A DNA stretch of 64,000 bases from Artemia franciscana. Its lineage: Eukaryota > Arthropoda > Branchiopoda > Anostraca > Artemiidae. The stretch lies in assembly GCF_032884065.1 (NCBI RefSeq), contig NC_088868.1, positions 11,904,335 through 11,968,334 on the forward strand. The letters run 5' to 3'. Position numbers and translations under genes: made by a program. The notes beneath the pieces are model-generated. The model was not told the DNA's origin. It worked only from the letters and a program-made list of their open reading frames with translations, and searched no databases. Below, piece after piece: positions 12,201 through 25,600 of the stretch; the first letter of the stretch is position 1, and every line of letters begins with the position of its first letter.

Positions 12201-12239
12201 GCGGACTTTAATTTTATTTTTTATATCTATCATCTTATA

Positions 12240-13289
12240 GGCTTTTTGGCTGGTTATGGGATAATTGACAACTATTCTCGTGAATTTAAAGCGAAGATTT
12301 TTCCTAGTGAAAATTTATCCATCTTTTTTAGCATGTTTGTTTGCGCTAAGTGAAGCACGTGAAGCATCATGGTTAACAAACTCGCCTCCAAATTTCCGTT
12401 TAGATGGAAATATGGTGACGACATGCCATTACTTGAAAGTAGAAAAAAAAACCAAGAAGCAGCAAAAAAATAAAAAAAATCTAACGAAAAGTGAAAAGTA
12501 ATATTAGAACATGAACCAGGCAGAAATTACTTCAATAAGAAGACAAGCAAAGTTGAACTTTGAACATTGTTTTTAACGGTTCATTAGTTGCATGTAGCTC
12601 TTGAAGAAGACAGAGTTGACTATGCCATAGAGAATATACAATATACAAAATACTTAACACTAAATTTCTTAGTGAAAATTTCATTATTCTGCGAACCTTG
12701 CATATGCTTCGTTCATGCCACAACCCAATAAGGCGTTACCTCTCAAAGAAGAAGCGTCGAAAAGAACTCCTTTTTGGTCTAATAAATGATGAAACTGATA
12801 AAATACAACAGTCTTTAATCCTTTCATTTTCAACAGAGTTTATGCTGGATCAAGTTTCAATGATCAGTATTGCGATAATGCGCTTTTCATAATAAATCCT
12901 ACTCTAAATGTAAAACTTCGAAAAGTTACTGGATACAAGCTGTTTGTTTCTACCGGATCAAGATTCGTTAGATTACACTCCAAATCCAAAACCTTTACTC
13001 AAGATGAGCTCAATTCTTCTAGCAGTGGAGAAGTAAAAGTAAAAGTAAGTAAGACGGCACTAGACCCTTAAGGTCCAGACCGGCAGTGCTGATCTCCGTT
13101 TCAGGGCCCTTCAGCCAGGAAGTGCAATGGGAGGTTGGGGGCCAACCATCCTGTGCTTTCACACACCCTTCTAGCAGTGGATATCGACTCCTCGCCTCCG
13201 ATTCTCAGTATTTTTTTGCACTAGTCAATAAATTTTTGGACAATTATCCCTCAAACCAGAGGCAAACCCGCAAAAAACACTGCTTTTAG
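12240..13289 (+). pseudogene. coding-like stretch, unidentified, split by a small insertion
   Basis: Several plus-strand open frames have a protein-like composition. The clearest runs 12,802-13,029 (76 codons, including NPTLNVKLRKVTGYKLF and STGSRFVRLHSKSK). Another runs 13,182-13,289 (GYRLLASDSQYFFALVNKF) to a TAG. The two abut a 13-bp direct repeat that brackets a ~140-bp insertion, so they were probably one stretch before it arrived. The piece converges on the 3' end of FCP1. I do not recognise the protein family and cannot say whether it is a host gene relic. Confidence 0.35.
13030..13168 (-). mobile_element. short retroposed insertion (SINE-like) with 13-bp target duplication
   Basis: TTCTAGCAGTGGA occurs at 13,017-13,029 and again at 13,169-13,181, exactly flanking ~140 bp of different, GC-richer sequence. 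The insert carries an AAGTAAAAGTAAAAGTAAG stretch at its left edge. Read on the minus strand this is a TTTTAC-type simple tail at the 3' end, as in many SINEs and LINE 3' ends. No Pol III boxes were identified, so the class is uncertain. Confidence 0.7.
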
Positions 13290-13421
13290 CGAATACATTT
13301 ACAAAATAAACCTAAAATTAGCAGTATACTTGAACCTTTTCTGCACAACAAAGTATAATAATATAGCAAACTTCGATTTTATAAGAAATAGGACAATTAA
13401 AAAAAAAAATCAGGTAAATTA
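13290..13421 (-). other. FCP1 3' flank / probable 3' UTR
   Basis: Sequence just downstream of the FCP1 stop codon on the minus strand. I saw no AATAAA on that strand within the first ~250 bp, so the poly(A) site is not placed. Confidence 0.4.
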
Positions 13422-13675
13422 TCACGAAAACTCAATATTCCCCTCACAGTCCGAGTTTTCATCATACTCTCTATCCGGCTGTTCAAACTCAGACATGTCA
13501 GGGAGGTCTTCTCCTCGTCTAAACCTCTGACTGACCGTATCGTCATCATCTTCCTCATAGGGGTCTCTCTTCCTCTTCCTAGCCGTTTCCTCTTCATCAG
13601 ACGTGTCTTCAGCCTCTTCAAAATGACCATCAGGAGAATGATGTAGGCCGGCTTTATAGCCATGTGGATGATCCT
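13422..13675 (-). CDS. CTDP1: FCP1 last exon (acidic C-terminus)
   Basis: The acceptor TTTATTTAG precedes AG-GAT, which completes the Glu codon begun in the previous exon. The exon encodes 83 residues ending in TGA at 13,424-13,422. It includes a basic patch (ARKRKRDPYEE, possibly a nuclear signal) and acidic runs (EEDDDD, EDLPDMSEFE). Acidic C-termini of FCP1 proteins contact TFIIF; that role here is inferred from the family. Confidence 0.9.
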
Positions 13676-16600
13676 CTAAATAAAAATACACAAAAACATT
13701 AAATAAAGCAGAAAATGACAATTCGAAAGATTATTTATTCAAGAAGGTATCAAATTGACAAAAAATGACTAATTCTATACTTTTCACCTTCGTCAACAAT
13801 AATTTTCAATTCAATTTAATGTTTATTTCATTCAGTCTTAATACAACCGCCAGGTGACTTTTGCAGCACTAACAAACGCACTACCAGTCATGTCACAGTA
13901 CTTTCATTTCTTTGGCATTTCCAGAAGTGTGGTGGTTGAGTTTTCAGATATTAATTTACAATTACATTTAGTTATCCACCTACTATATTATAATTGTACT
14001 TTTGAAACTAGCTCCTTTCTATTTTATGTTGGTTACCAAAGGTGGTGCCACCTTTCTTTCTTTTTTTCTTTGTCTGTGGAGTCCCATATCGCCCGATTTG
14101 AGTTGAGTAATTATGAAAATTCGAATTGGTTTTATTATTTTTTTTTATACATTAGTTTTTCTTTTTCAGATCAATTAGACACACACTAGAGGCGTGTGTG
14201 TCTAATTTTGTCTTTAAAGTTGTTGCAGATATGCTGCAAATAAACAAACATTGACATAGAACACACTAATTGAAAATATTAGATGCCTACATTTGTTATG
14301 AAGTTTTGATTCAAAGGTTCAGTACATACATCTTTGGACATTTAAGTTACATTGACAATAAACCAATATAAGCTAAAGTAGGTTATTTTGCTGTGTATTT
14401 ATGAAATCACTTCTAATTGATGTTTTGATGGGAATATTCCAGCTACTGCTGAAAGCCTAAAAAGCATTCGGATTTATTTTCATAGCAATTATGAAATAAG
14501 TGCACGAAGAATTATCATAATATTACAACCAATTGGTTTCATAATCGTTTCTGTATAAATCAGAACGGGAACTAGCCAATGCCAGTAACAAAAGTATTCT
14601 GAGGGAGTTCAAAATTATACCATTTTTTGGCTTCATTTATGTCTTTTATTTTTTTATGTCTCTTTTATCCTTGACAAAAAAGGGGACAAGTTATAGCTCC
14701 GTAGGATAAACCTCTTCTGTCGAAACTAGCGTATGTCTCTTTTTCTTTATCTCCGTAACGGAACAAGATAGAATACCATTCAATTCATCGTTCTGAATTT
14801 ATTCACGACACCCTCATAACTCAATTTCAACACCAATTGCATATGTCACCCATTTAATTATCACAGCCGAGCTTTTTAGAGTCTTCTGGGTATGACAGAC
14901 TGTGATGCTTGTAATTATTATACTATTGCTGCTTGGCAAGAGTTCTGTCCTAACGGATGCAATATCAATCATAAGGATTCTAAACCATAGCTTTTACATG
15001 AGACGATTACGGTTAGCATGCATCCTCTCCTTTATTACTTTACTTATTAGTAGATACAAGGTAACCAAAAGAGACCACGCCTTCCTCTCCTTTCAAACCG
15101 GTAGCCGTTCCGAAACTGTCACAATGTAGCATCTTAATACTAAAAAAAATAGAACGGCATTCTGCTTCAACATTGATACCACTATTCATCTAGATTTTGA
15201 TTACAGTCATTCATTAATTAAAACAAGCAATTACACCAATTACTACTACTACTACTAACTCACTGCAGCACCAAGCCGCCTGAGGCCAACACAGCCACGC
15301 ACGCTCCTCCTCCAACCTAATCTATTTAAAGCCTCCCTCTTTACATCCTCCCAGGAAGTTCGCACTTCCTTTAAATATTTATTTATGACATCCTTCCAGC
15401 CCAGACAAGGACGACCTGCTTTCCGTGTATCCCTAGACGGTTGGCCAAAAAGGACAATCTTCGGTAGTCTGTCATCCTTCATCCGTAGAACGTGGCCTAG
15501 CCATCTCAACCTTTCTTTCATTATAGCCCCAGAAAGCGGGATTGAGCCACACTTTTTGTACAACCTACTGTTTGAAATAATACGGTCAGTCAGCCGGGTA
15601 CCCAGTACAGTCCGTAGGCAATTTCTCTGGAAAACATCTAGTAAATTTTCATCTGCTTTTCGGAGTGCCTATGCTTCAGAGCCATATTTGACCACTGTCA
15701 TCACTGTAGCTTCCAATATTCTAATTCACAAATTAAGATGAAGTATTTGCTGTCAACATCACGTCGGTAGACCAACGACTAGTATACATAGAGAATCAAG
15801 CTAGCCGAGAAAAGTACACGCGAATACGCTCTTTATAACTTTTACTTAAAGTCTTCAAAAATGGAACAATGAAAAATACATGAGGTGCAAACATTGAATT
15901 ATAAATTATAGTAAGTGTTTGTTTATCAAAACGACCTTTTACCCTGCCTAGCAGGCAATAAGATTTTCTAAGTTTTTCTAATACAGACGACAACACCAAC
16001 TCACGCGTAGCTTTAACTGTCAGGGCAAAGTAATGACTAGCTAACTGGTCCTGTTATATAGATGATGCATGCTTTTTTTTCATACCATAATGTAAGGCAA
16101 TGGATATGATTTCAGATAGATAAGGACTGAGACAAACAACAACCAAGGCCCTCCGGGAGAAAAGTGTCTTTTGCGATTAATTTTCTTGGTGCGAGGGTTA
16201 AGTGCTGCGTTTTTTGTGAACGAAGTATACAGTCTAATTCTTCTGAGCCATTAGCTAAATGCTTTGACCTCATAAAGAATTACTCACAGGGCTCATTTTG
16301 GGGTGTATTAAATATAATCGAAGTCTCCACTCAAAGTGGAAGCTTGTCAAAAGGGAAATACAATATTCAAGTAGAAAAGACAAACAAAGGAGGCATAAGT
16401 CTTTGAAGGGAAATAGTAGTACTGAACAGGTTTAGGGTGTTTCTTACGTGAGCATTTCAATTTAGGTTAGCAAAAATGCTAACCTAAATTTAGGATGCCC
16501 GGTATTTTTAAAGAGACTGTAGTAATATCAGGAGAGACAAGGTGAAGTGAAAGTGGAGACGATTATATATAAAAAAAAAAGCATTAACATTTATTTACAT

Positions 16601-19600
16601 TGATTTTTTTTAACTTTTGATAAGTCAGACAAACATTTCGGGGGGGGGGGTCAAACCATCAAGCCCCTCCTCCTGGATACAGCCTTGGTCTGAAATAGAA
16701 CGTCTGTTTTGTGAGTAGAAAACTTCACAACGGGCTTTTATTTATAGTCGTAGCGATGCACTGTGGGAATCCCTCAAGGATTGCCTGAACAACCCATGAA
16801 AAATTTATAGAAAACGTCGGAAAAACAAATATTTAGCAGCAAACCACTCATCAAAAAACTTATAATCCATCACAAATTTACATTTGGTATACCTATATCT
16901 CAAGAACACCTGCATAGAATGGGAGATTAAAAATCACCCTGAGATCAGTCCAAACGATCATCTAAGCGAAATTTGCAGAGAAATTAATTGGCAGGATATA
17001 GGATTCAGATAAGTTGATCATCATGTGGTTCATAAGGTGGTCCATGGAATTTTACAGTTTAGCCTAAAATATAGGCTAAACAGGATTGTTTAATCATCAA
17101 AAAATTCAATAATTGCAAAAGTTTATTCGAGAGGCTATTGACAAAAGACTGAAAATAATGAAATTATAGAGACAAAAAGAAAGAAAACTGCATCTAAAAG
17201 ACAGAGAATATACAAATAAACTAAAATGTCCCCTTCCCTGCATCTCAAGAAAGAAAAATGGTTACCTTCATATACATCTTCTGTAGGACCAAACTCACTT
17301 TCATCTTCTAACTCATTAAAATTTTCCATTGTTTTGATCCATGTTGCGTCAGGGTCATATTCTTCTTCTTCCTCGTCTCCCAAAAATTCTTCATCACCAG
17401 CAAAGAGTGATTCTTTATCTTCTTCTTCATCTAAAGTACTTTCTACTTCTTCTGACATTTCATCTAACATTTCCTGGGTAAAAGGGACGGGCGGCTTTTC
17501 AGCTTCTAAGTTTTTTAACGAGCGCGAAGTTTCAGCTTCCTTGAATAAATTACAATGATATAAGGACAAATTAGCAGTTAAATTAGAACAATGGGAAAAC
17601 AAATAATGTAAATTAAAGAAATTAATGTAAAAAATTAGGATAAAATAGGTAATTTAAGTATTGGAATGTTAGCAACTCCTTGTGTCATAATATTTAGAGA
17701 CAGCACGCTCTCAATTCCCTAACTTGAAATCAGAACAAAATATCGGTAAAATGAAATCATCAGACTATTTTCAAAATCATGAAATCACTCCAATTAAGTT
17801 AAAAGGACAAAATAGACACAGTGGTGTTAGTCCACTATGTTTCGTTACGTGGACACAACCTTCTAGGATAGCCTTCCGTAATTTTTATTTATTTTCTTTA
17901 TTTCCCTCAAAAAATGAGGAGTATGCTACAATATAATATAAAGAAAAAACAAATGATAACACTTACAATCAAAACCTATCAAATATTGATCAAATACTTA
18001 AAAAAAAAAGATACAAAAACACTTGCTATGCTAAATAGTTTAGCCTATAAATCATGAAGAGCCAGAACTGTTACTAAAAAACAGAAATAAATTGTGGCCT
18101 AAAAGGTTAATTTTCGCCTTATCTTCAAATGTTTTATAATGCAGTATGAGGTTTGAATTAGTTACTTAATATAAGTCACAGTTCAAAAGTTTTCCATAGC
18201 CGAGATGCAGGATGAGAGGGGTTCCTCGTAAATATCACAGTCTGTTGGTATCCATTTTCTTCTCTTTGTTGGATGGGGTTATTATTTTTATACTGTTCAT
18301 TCGGTGAAATAATTAATTAATTGGGCCACTGCGCACAGGTTACCTTCTAGTAGTGGCCATATTTACTGAATTCATTTTCTTTCTTTCATAAGTTGGGGAA
18401 AATAGAGGAGAAAAGTAAATTAAGAAAGAAAAAGTTTCCATAAAGACTCAGACTGCCCTTAAATACTGATATTATAGAGGTGTCAACACTGACCTCAAAT
18501 TTCGATGAAAACGAAACCACTAACACATGCTAAAAAAGCGTGATCAAAGCTAGTTTTTTCTTTAAAGGATTATAGACGAAGCTAAAGGGGGACGACATGA
18601 TCAAGTCCATTATAACTAGGAATGGGCTAATTGATGCTTACACAGCACTTGCTTTTTCTTTTAAATTATAAATTTCTGTAAGGATCAAAATTAAAAGTTG
18701 CTTTCTTGCAACAAAATAGCCTAAAACCAAAAAAGATAAAATCTCGATTTTGAGTGCTTTAAACAGAAAATTTTGATGGGAGAATTTAAAATTGTTTCTT
18801 CTAAAAATGAGCACGGTGATCTTTATAATTTGCAATTATGTTCGTTTAACCCATTCGACTTTTATGTTTGTCTCTAATCAATGGTGACGAGACGTCTCAC
18901 GAGAATCTACCTTTCAAGGAATACACTTGACCAAAGTTGGATTTGGTTTAAACCTGACGAGAAATAATTCTAGTTTATTCATCGTTTCCAAAGCGTTATT
19001 TTTGTCTTTTTCATACAAGTATTTCAACGATTATTGAAGTTATCAATTTTTCAAAAATTTTGCGTTTCATCCGCAACTTTTTAATAAAGTCCATAGCTTT
19101 ACTTATCTATCTTTTTTGTATTGATTAAGCTTATATTAGCCAAAAAAAATTTTCCATTGCAACAAAAGAAAATTTATTAAGCCTACGGGCGATTGAGCAT
19201 CCCCCCCCACCCTAGGGTTGTCAGAGAATCACTGTGCCAATTGGTTATTTGAAAAAGAAAGGGGTTTTTGAAACGGAATCCAATGAGAGGGAAAAGGAAA
19301 CAGAATTTGATACATTGTATTTGAATACAATGCTTTTAAAAGTTCGATGTACAACTAATACAGTTTACTATAAATTTAATTGGAAAATATGGTTTATTTA
19401 CTTATTATATAGCCCAGATCGCGTTTTTTCTTTTTATGGCACCAAAACTCCCTTTATCAGACTAACTGTGGGATTACCTCTTTAGCGTTCTAAACACCAC
19501 GGGAAAGTAAATCTTATTGAAACCTATACGGGAGTTACTGTGAGTTAAAAAGGGAATACAGGCGTAAACATCCAGAGAATGGGTTACGCTATACAAGTTT

Positions 19601-22600
19601 TTGAAATTAGTATACCTCTAAAACTTATAGTTTCAACTTACCAGTCTTAGCTGACAAAAAAGAAAAAAGGGAAAAATAACTGTAAGACAAAAAAAAAAAG
19701 AAAAAAAAGGAAAAATAACTGTAAGACAATTAGCAGTGCAGAGCTCTTATAATTCTAGATGCTATTGAGACACGTCCAATCAATAGGCAAGTCCCACCTA
19801 GTTGTCCTCGATCCCCATCCCCAAGGAATTATTTATCTGGGTTAACAGGAATACTAATGCAGTAGAGCTCCCTCCATGAAGTTTAAAATTTCACCGATAT
19901 AAGTTAAAAAAGGAACGTTTTATATGGTAAGCAACCGTTTTCTGAGCAAACTCTCTTTGAACATTAAACACTATCGTCAGCAAAACACCTGTTTATCCTA
20001 AATAGTTAAAAATAGTATTAGAAACAGAAATTTTGGCCTTCCACATTTCAGCTATCCTAACATGGATGTTCATGGGTTTAGCCATCCCTCCACACAAAAT
20101 CTGAAACGGTCAGTCTCGAAATTATCTACCTAATATTCTGTGAGAGAATAAGACCAGCAAGGATACTATTTAAGAAGGAACAAAGGGGTAGTGGAGAGAG
20201 GCGGTTCCCTACCAGGAAAATACATTATCAGCCAATGTCAAAACGAGAAAATAACGAAATTCCTCAGCCGTATTACGCCTCAATGAAAATTGTCAGGTTT
20301 AAACTCTAAATATTGTATCACAGTAAGCATTAACATACTCAAGTCAGTTGAAAATTAATATCTCGTCTATGGGTGTGTTTAAACCAATTCGAGGTGACAA
20401 TTTCTTCATTCATTTTTTTTATTATTATGGCAGCTTATTCCCAGCAGCTCCTGTTCACGCGCAAAATTCGATGCACGTGCAAAGTACCCAGATCCAGAAC
20501 CTAGAACTCTTTGTCTAGGATTTCAGGTTCGACCAATCCCGTAGCTTCTAATATTTAGCTTCTAGTACGCATTATAGTCTTTTAGCTAGGAGCGTATAGT
20601 AGGTCCAGTAAGCAGTCTCACCTCGTTAGGCATCAAAGATTAACTCACCTGCCTAGCAATCTGCGGTGTAACACAGTGGGAAGGTGGACGATACTTATTT
20701 GATGCTTGGGTTTCAGTCACGGGGAAAAGACCTTCAACAACGTGCTCCCATCGCTCTGCACAAGCCCAAAGCCAATCTGGAGTCACGAGCTGTAACAAAA
20801 TTCTGCCATTCAAAACACTTAAAATGAAGCATTGACTGAAAGTCAGTTTTTAGATCTGCTAAAATTACTTCACAAAAAGGGCACAACTGAAAAAAAACTG
20901 GCTGCACCCTAACTAATGATAATTAAAACAGCCCTAAATATATTAGGATATTTCTTTCCTTAAGGATTTCGCTAAGGTGAGTTGAGCACAGCCCTTTTTG
21001 GAACAAAATACATAAAGCACTTACCATAAAATAGGTACTTCTTTAAAACTGAGTAAAAGCCAAATTTAAAAAGTAATTAAATCTATCACTTTAGTACTGA
21101 ACTCTTCACTTATTGCTATTGTTCCTACTGCCCCCATTTAAGATGATTGCAAATCCCCTGATTGTCCCCATTAGATAGAAACCTTCCTCGAATTCTCAGT
21201 CAGTGAGACCAGGAAAAACTTTGAGAATCTTAAAAAAAAATGACACATTTATACGGATTTTGAGACATTTGAGACATACTTAATAGAACTTACGAAATTT
21301 TTTTTAGCCCGATTTAGTTTCCTTTAGCAATGGAAATTACTTTTATTAGTAATAGGAACTTTTTACACCTATCGTTTAATTACGCGTACTCTTTTTGACG
21401 CGAACGTCAATAGCATAGAAGTCTCAAAGAATGCTCCTAAGCTTGTACAGTCAAATACTATAAGCAGGTATGTAGGGGGGGGGAGGGGGGCCGAAATTCT
21501 TTTTTCCCCTTGGAACATTTGGTAAAAGCATTCAATGGATTCTATATTATTACTTACTAAGAAATATGTAAGTCATCTATTATGTCGCTTCGTCCGTAAA
21601 GAGATGATCAATGTTAACATATGAGAGATAAAACAATGACATACATTAAAACCAAGCTATGACCTTTATATTTAGCCACATTCAAGGTATACTTCACTTA
21701 ACAACACATACTCTTAACTTTGATCAACTAATTATCAATACAAAGTAAATTCCAACAAAGGGGATTATAGTGGGCAACCCAAATTTAAGCAATTGGACTG
21801 TCCAAGAGATTGGTGCCTTGACTTTTCTTTTAATACTAATAAAGAAGTGTTTAAACTATTTAAACCTACATTCAACATAAATTACAATAAGAGCCTCCAT
21901 TGAATCTTTTGTTCTTTCTTTTACACCTAAATAAAAAATCAGAGAGGAAGAAAATACAAGATTAAACAAATAAGAGATAACAAACAATAAAACAACAGTT
22001 AGGGCTTTAAATGTATCAAAACGTAACAAACACCCCCCCCCTTTCCAAAGAAGAGTTCAAGATACGGTAAAAAATATTTGATCCTGTTTTTGGTAGTTGG
22101 ATTATTTTTTTCGTCTACTGAAAATCCGAATTCAATAGTTTTGCTCAAAAAGTAAATAGTTAAATTTAAAATTAAAGAGAGCCACGAGTCTAGAATTACC
22201 AAATTCTGCAACTAAACTATGGAAGAAACTAAATTAAAAATTGGGCCTGAGTTTTTCAGGACTAATTTTGCATTGGGATGGATACAATCAAAATAGTGAC
22301 CTGATAACTGATTTAATTATTGGATTAGCAAGGTTCTTTTAGAAGAAATCGGAAGCTACTAGCGCTACCGATGGTGCAAGTTTGTCCAATAGAAGTAGCA
22401 GAATTCAAAACAAGTTGAATTTTGAACAATCAGGTTCTGGATTTCAGTAAGGGTCTGACTTAATTTGCTTCTGAGCTGAATAAAATATCTTGAAAGAAGA
22501 TAGGTTCTTTAATTTGTTAAATTTTATTGATTGTAAAAACGTAGGTTAGCCCGAACAAGGGCACCTATGCCATTTCGGCAAAATTCGCTCATTCATCTTC

Positions 22601-25600
22601 GGCTCAATGCATGAAAAAAGCAAAAGAAAAAAAAAACAACAATTGTATTTGGGATTTTGTAATTCCTTCAGAATATTCCAAAATCCTTCAAATATTCCAT
22701 ATCTGTGAGTTTCAAAACAGCAAAGTAATTACCAGTAAATATCAGGCTTTTCCACCATATTGCTGCCAAATCACCACACCACCATGCAGTCCAAATACAG
22801 CGTCAACAATGAGTTCTAAGTGGGTAACAATAACCCACAACTAGGCGTGTTGCGGAAGGACGGCGTAGGGTAGACGAGTGCACTCAGGTTCTGATACTAC
22901 CACTCGCTTAAGCTTGGCTATTTGAGCAATTAAGCAGTAAGACCAAAACTCGATTTGTATTGGGTTTTCAATCTATACCATTTAGTTTAGAGAAGGGCCT
23001 CTATTCGAAACCCGAGAAAGCGACAAACTAAATTGGTTTATATGTAATTCAAGAGAAACACTCAAATGAGAATCTATCTGAGGCTTGTTCTCAATAGCTT
23101 CGAAAATATATCATTAGAAAACACACTTGCGAAACAGTTCAACTTACTTTGATGTACTTTAGTTGCTGGGCCTTTTTCACCTTTGCCGTCCCAAGAATTG
23201 GAGCAATTACGTGTGTAGTGGCATCTCCTTTCTGACTAGGCCTCCTAGGAACTATATCTTTTGTAACATTGGCACCTAAGCTTCGAGCAACAAGAAAGGG
23301 TCTGCTCTTCTCAAGAACTTCAGTATTTGGTATTACATGACTGAAGACGATATTGACTCCAGCCAAAACTTTTGATCTAACATAAGGTATGACCTGTGGA
23401 GAGTTATTGAAAACATTTAAGAAGCTTGTGATAGCATTTTATTTTAATCAAGAAATATGGTAGGCCAAGGGAGTTAAGTCCTGGGCTATGTATGTCCAAA
23501 ATATATCTACAAATAAGGATAAATTCTTTTCTCACAATGGACTTTTTCAACCTCATTATCCATTCCTAGAATACCCCCTTGAAACTTCGGTTCGTGTATA
23601 CAAATGGTTTCAAGGATATTCTTTTTAAGCTTCTGCAACCTTCAGAGGTTAAAATTCTATATCTGACCTGACTTAACTGACCATATAGGAAAAGTCATAA
23701 TTTAAAACGACAGTGTAAATGCTCAAATAAAGACGTTTATTTTGCTTATGGCAACCCTGTTAATAGCTCCCTTTTTAAGGATTTCAACATGGCTAACGCC
23801 TGCCAAAGAGGTAAATGAAATTTTGTGGAAATTATCTTAAAAAAAACTTGATAAACAAGGATGGTAGTACTTTCTTAGTGTTAATGCTGATTTGTATGTA
23901 TGTATAATTTTTTTTTTGATAAAACAAGAAAGATGAGCAACCCCAAAAAACAAAATTGGCCGGGACCAATTGCCAATAATTAAAAAAAAAAAATCACAAA
24001 CCAAATCATTCAAACCCTCTGAGCTAGAGAAAAAAAAAATTCACATAAGAGCAAAGCTGTTACTGTTTGATTTGGATATTTTCGTCAAAACAACTGATCT
24101 TATCGACATTTCTGACTTTTCTACTGCAAAAAATTGTATTTTCTCTTTCGGAATGATTTTAGATATAATATTTTATCTATAAAATATTATCATTTATGTA
24201 CACAAAGTAAGCTATTTTAGCATTAATTTCTATGGACGCCCATAAGAGGGTGGGGGAGGGTACCGGCTCCCTGGCTTAGTGACATTGCCTTTTTTTTTAG
24301 ATTTGCACTATACAGCATTGGAAGTTCCGATTAGACCCAGTTTTAGCCAGTTTTTTAGATGTTGTGCCTTTTTTTATGATTTTTCCATTTTTATGGTTTT
24401 ATAACTCCAAAATACGAATTCGGTCCTTCGGAGCTTGTGATTGACATTTTTTGAAATTAAATATCCAATCTCCCCACTCTTAAATTCAGCTTCTGGGAGC
24501 CCAGGCACTCAACCCTTCAGGTGAGAAAGGTCCTCAGACATTTTGCAAAGTAATTCTCGCTAACCTTACACTTTGTCAAGAGCAGGTCTAGCAAACTCCT
24601 TTATTTGGTCTTGGAAGAGCCCTTGTAAGACACAAAAAAAACTTTCAATATAAAAGCTTTAATAAACTATTCAACGTACAATTCTGTCCTGCCACAATCA
24701 TGTAACAGTTATCTTTTGACACGTGGCTAGTGTTGCATAAACATTTGTTATAAAGCTCAGAGCTTTACCAGCTCCTAACTAGCGGGCTTTCTCTCGAAAT
24801 CATTAGGCGATTTGGCTAGTGGGCATTTTTCCATTAATTTAAATGACAATTAGGTCCAGCCAGTTAGCTACTACCTCTAATCCTACCAACAGATACTTTT
24901 TAGGCTAATTTAAGAGACTCCAGATGAAGATTATCTACCAGCCTTCCACTCAAATTTGTATTTGTTAATTGATGTCATTGAAAGCGTCTTGAAGCAGAAG
25001 GTAATGCATCTTATAGCATCGTCCCTTGCCTCAGATAATTTATTTTAGATTTTTTCAAAAACTAAAAAAGCAGATTTATATGATTAGCATCAAATTGTTA
25101 GAAGTGATGAAAGACTTGAAAGCCATGGCTATTTAGAGCAAAGCCAAAAGAAATGTGAGAGGTAAAGCATAACCCTGTTTCAGAATTGTATAAAATAATA
25201 GCATTTAGCCTTTTGACAGAGAGTCTATCATCCATCCTAGGGTAGAATAAATATAGATAAACATAGAGTAAGGGTATTTCAAACGACCACAGGAATTACA
25301 AAGAGATGGCCAAGATTTTGGGCTGATTCATGACAGACAATGTCCACTGGACTTGTATACAAAACGGGGAACTGAAGTCGTCCGGCCTCATAGGCGGATA
25401 TGATTAACAAAATACTCAACTGAAATCAAAATTATCGGAAATGACAGCTTTAAATTATAGACTAAATTAATTATAAACTATAATTAAATTATAGTTTACT
25501 TAATGCTGAATGTATAAGTAAATAAAAAATAATGAACATAAAATGCCTCAGACATCCAAAAAGAACAGTCATTTATTGCAAATGACTGTTTACCATAAAC

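Larger units (their letters stand above)
13676..17265 (-). other. FCP1 intron with LINE fragment and hairpins
   Basis: 3.6-kb intron. It contains a LINE 3' fragment (15,241-15,745) and perfect short hairpins at 14,173-14,207, 16,460-16,489 and 17,057-17,081. No further exon recognised. Confidence 0.7.

Noticed and set aside
17226-17558. Ser-rich plus-strand open frame
   Set aside because: Antisense of the acidic FCP1 exon; GAA/GAG codons read backwards give Ser and Phe.
22855-22960. Possible tRNA or SINE in a locally GC-richer patch
   Set aside because: No A box, B box or repeat partner could be found.
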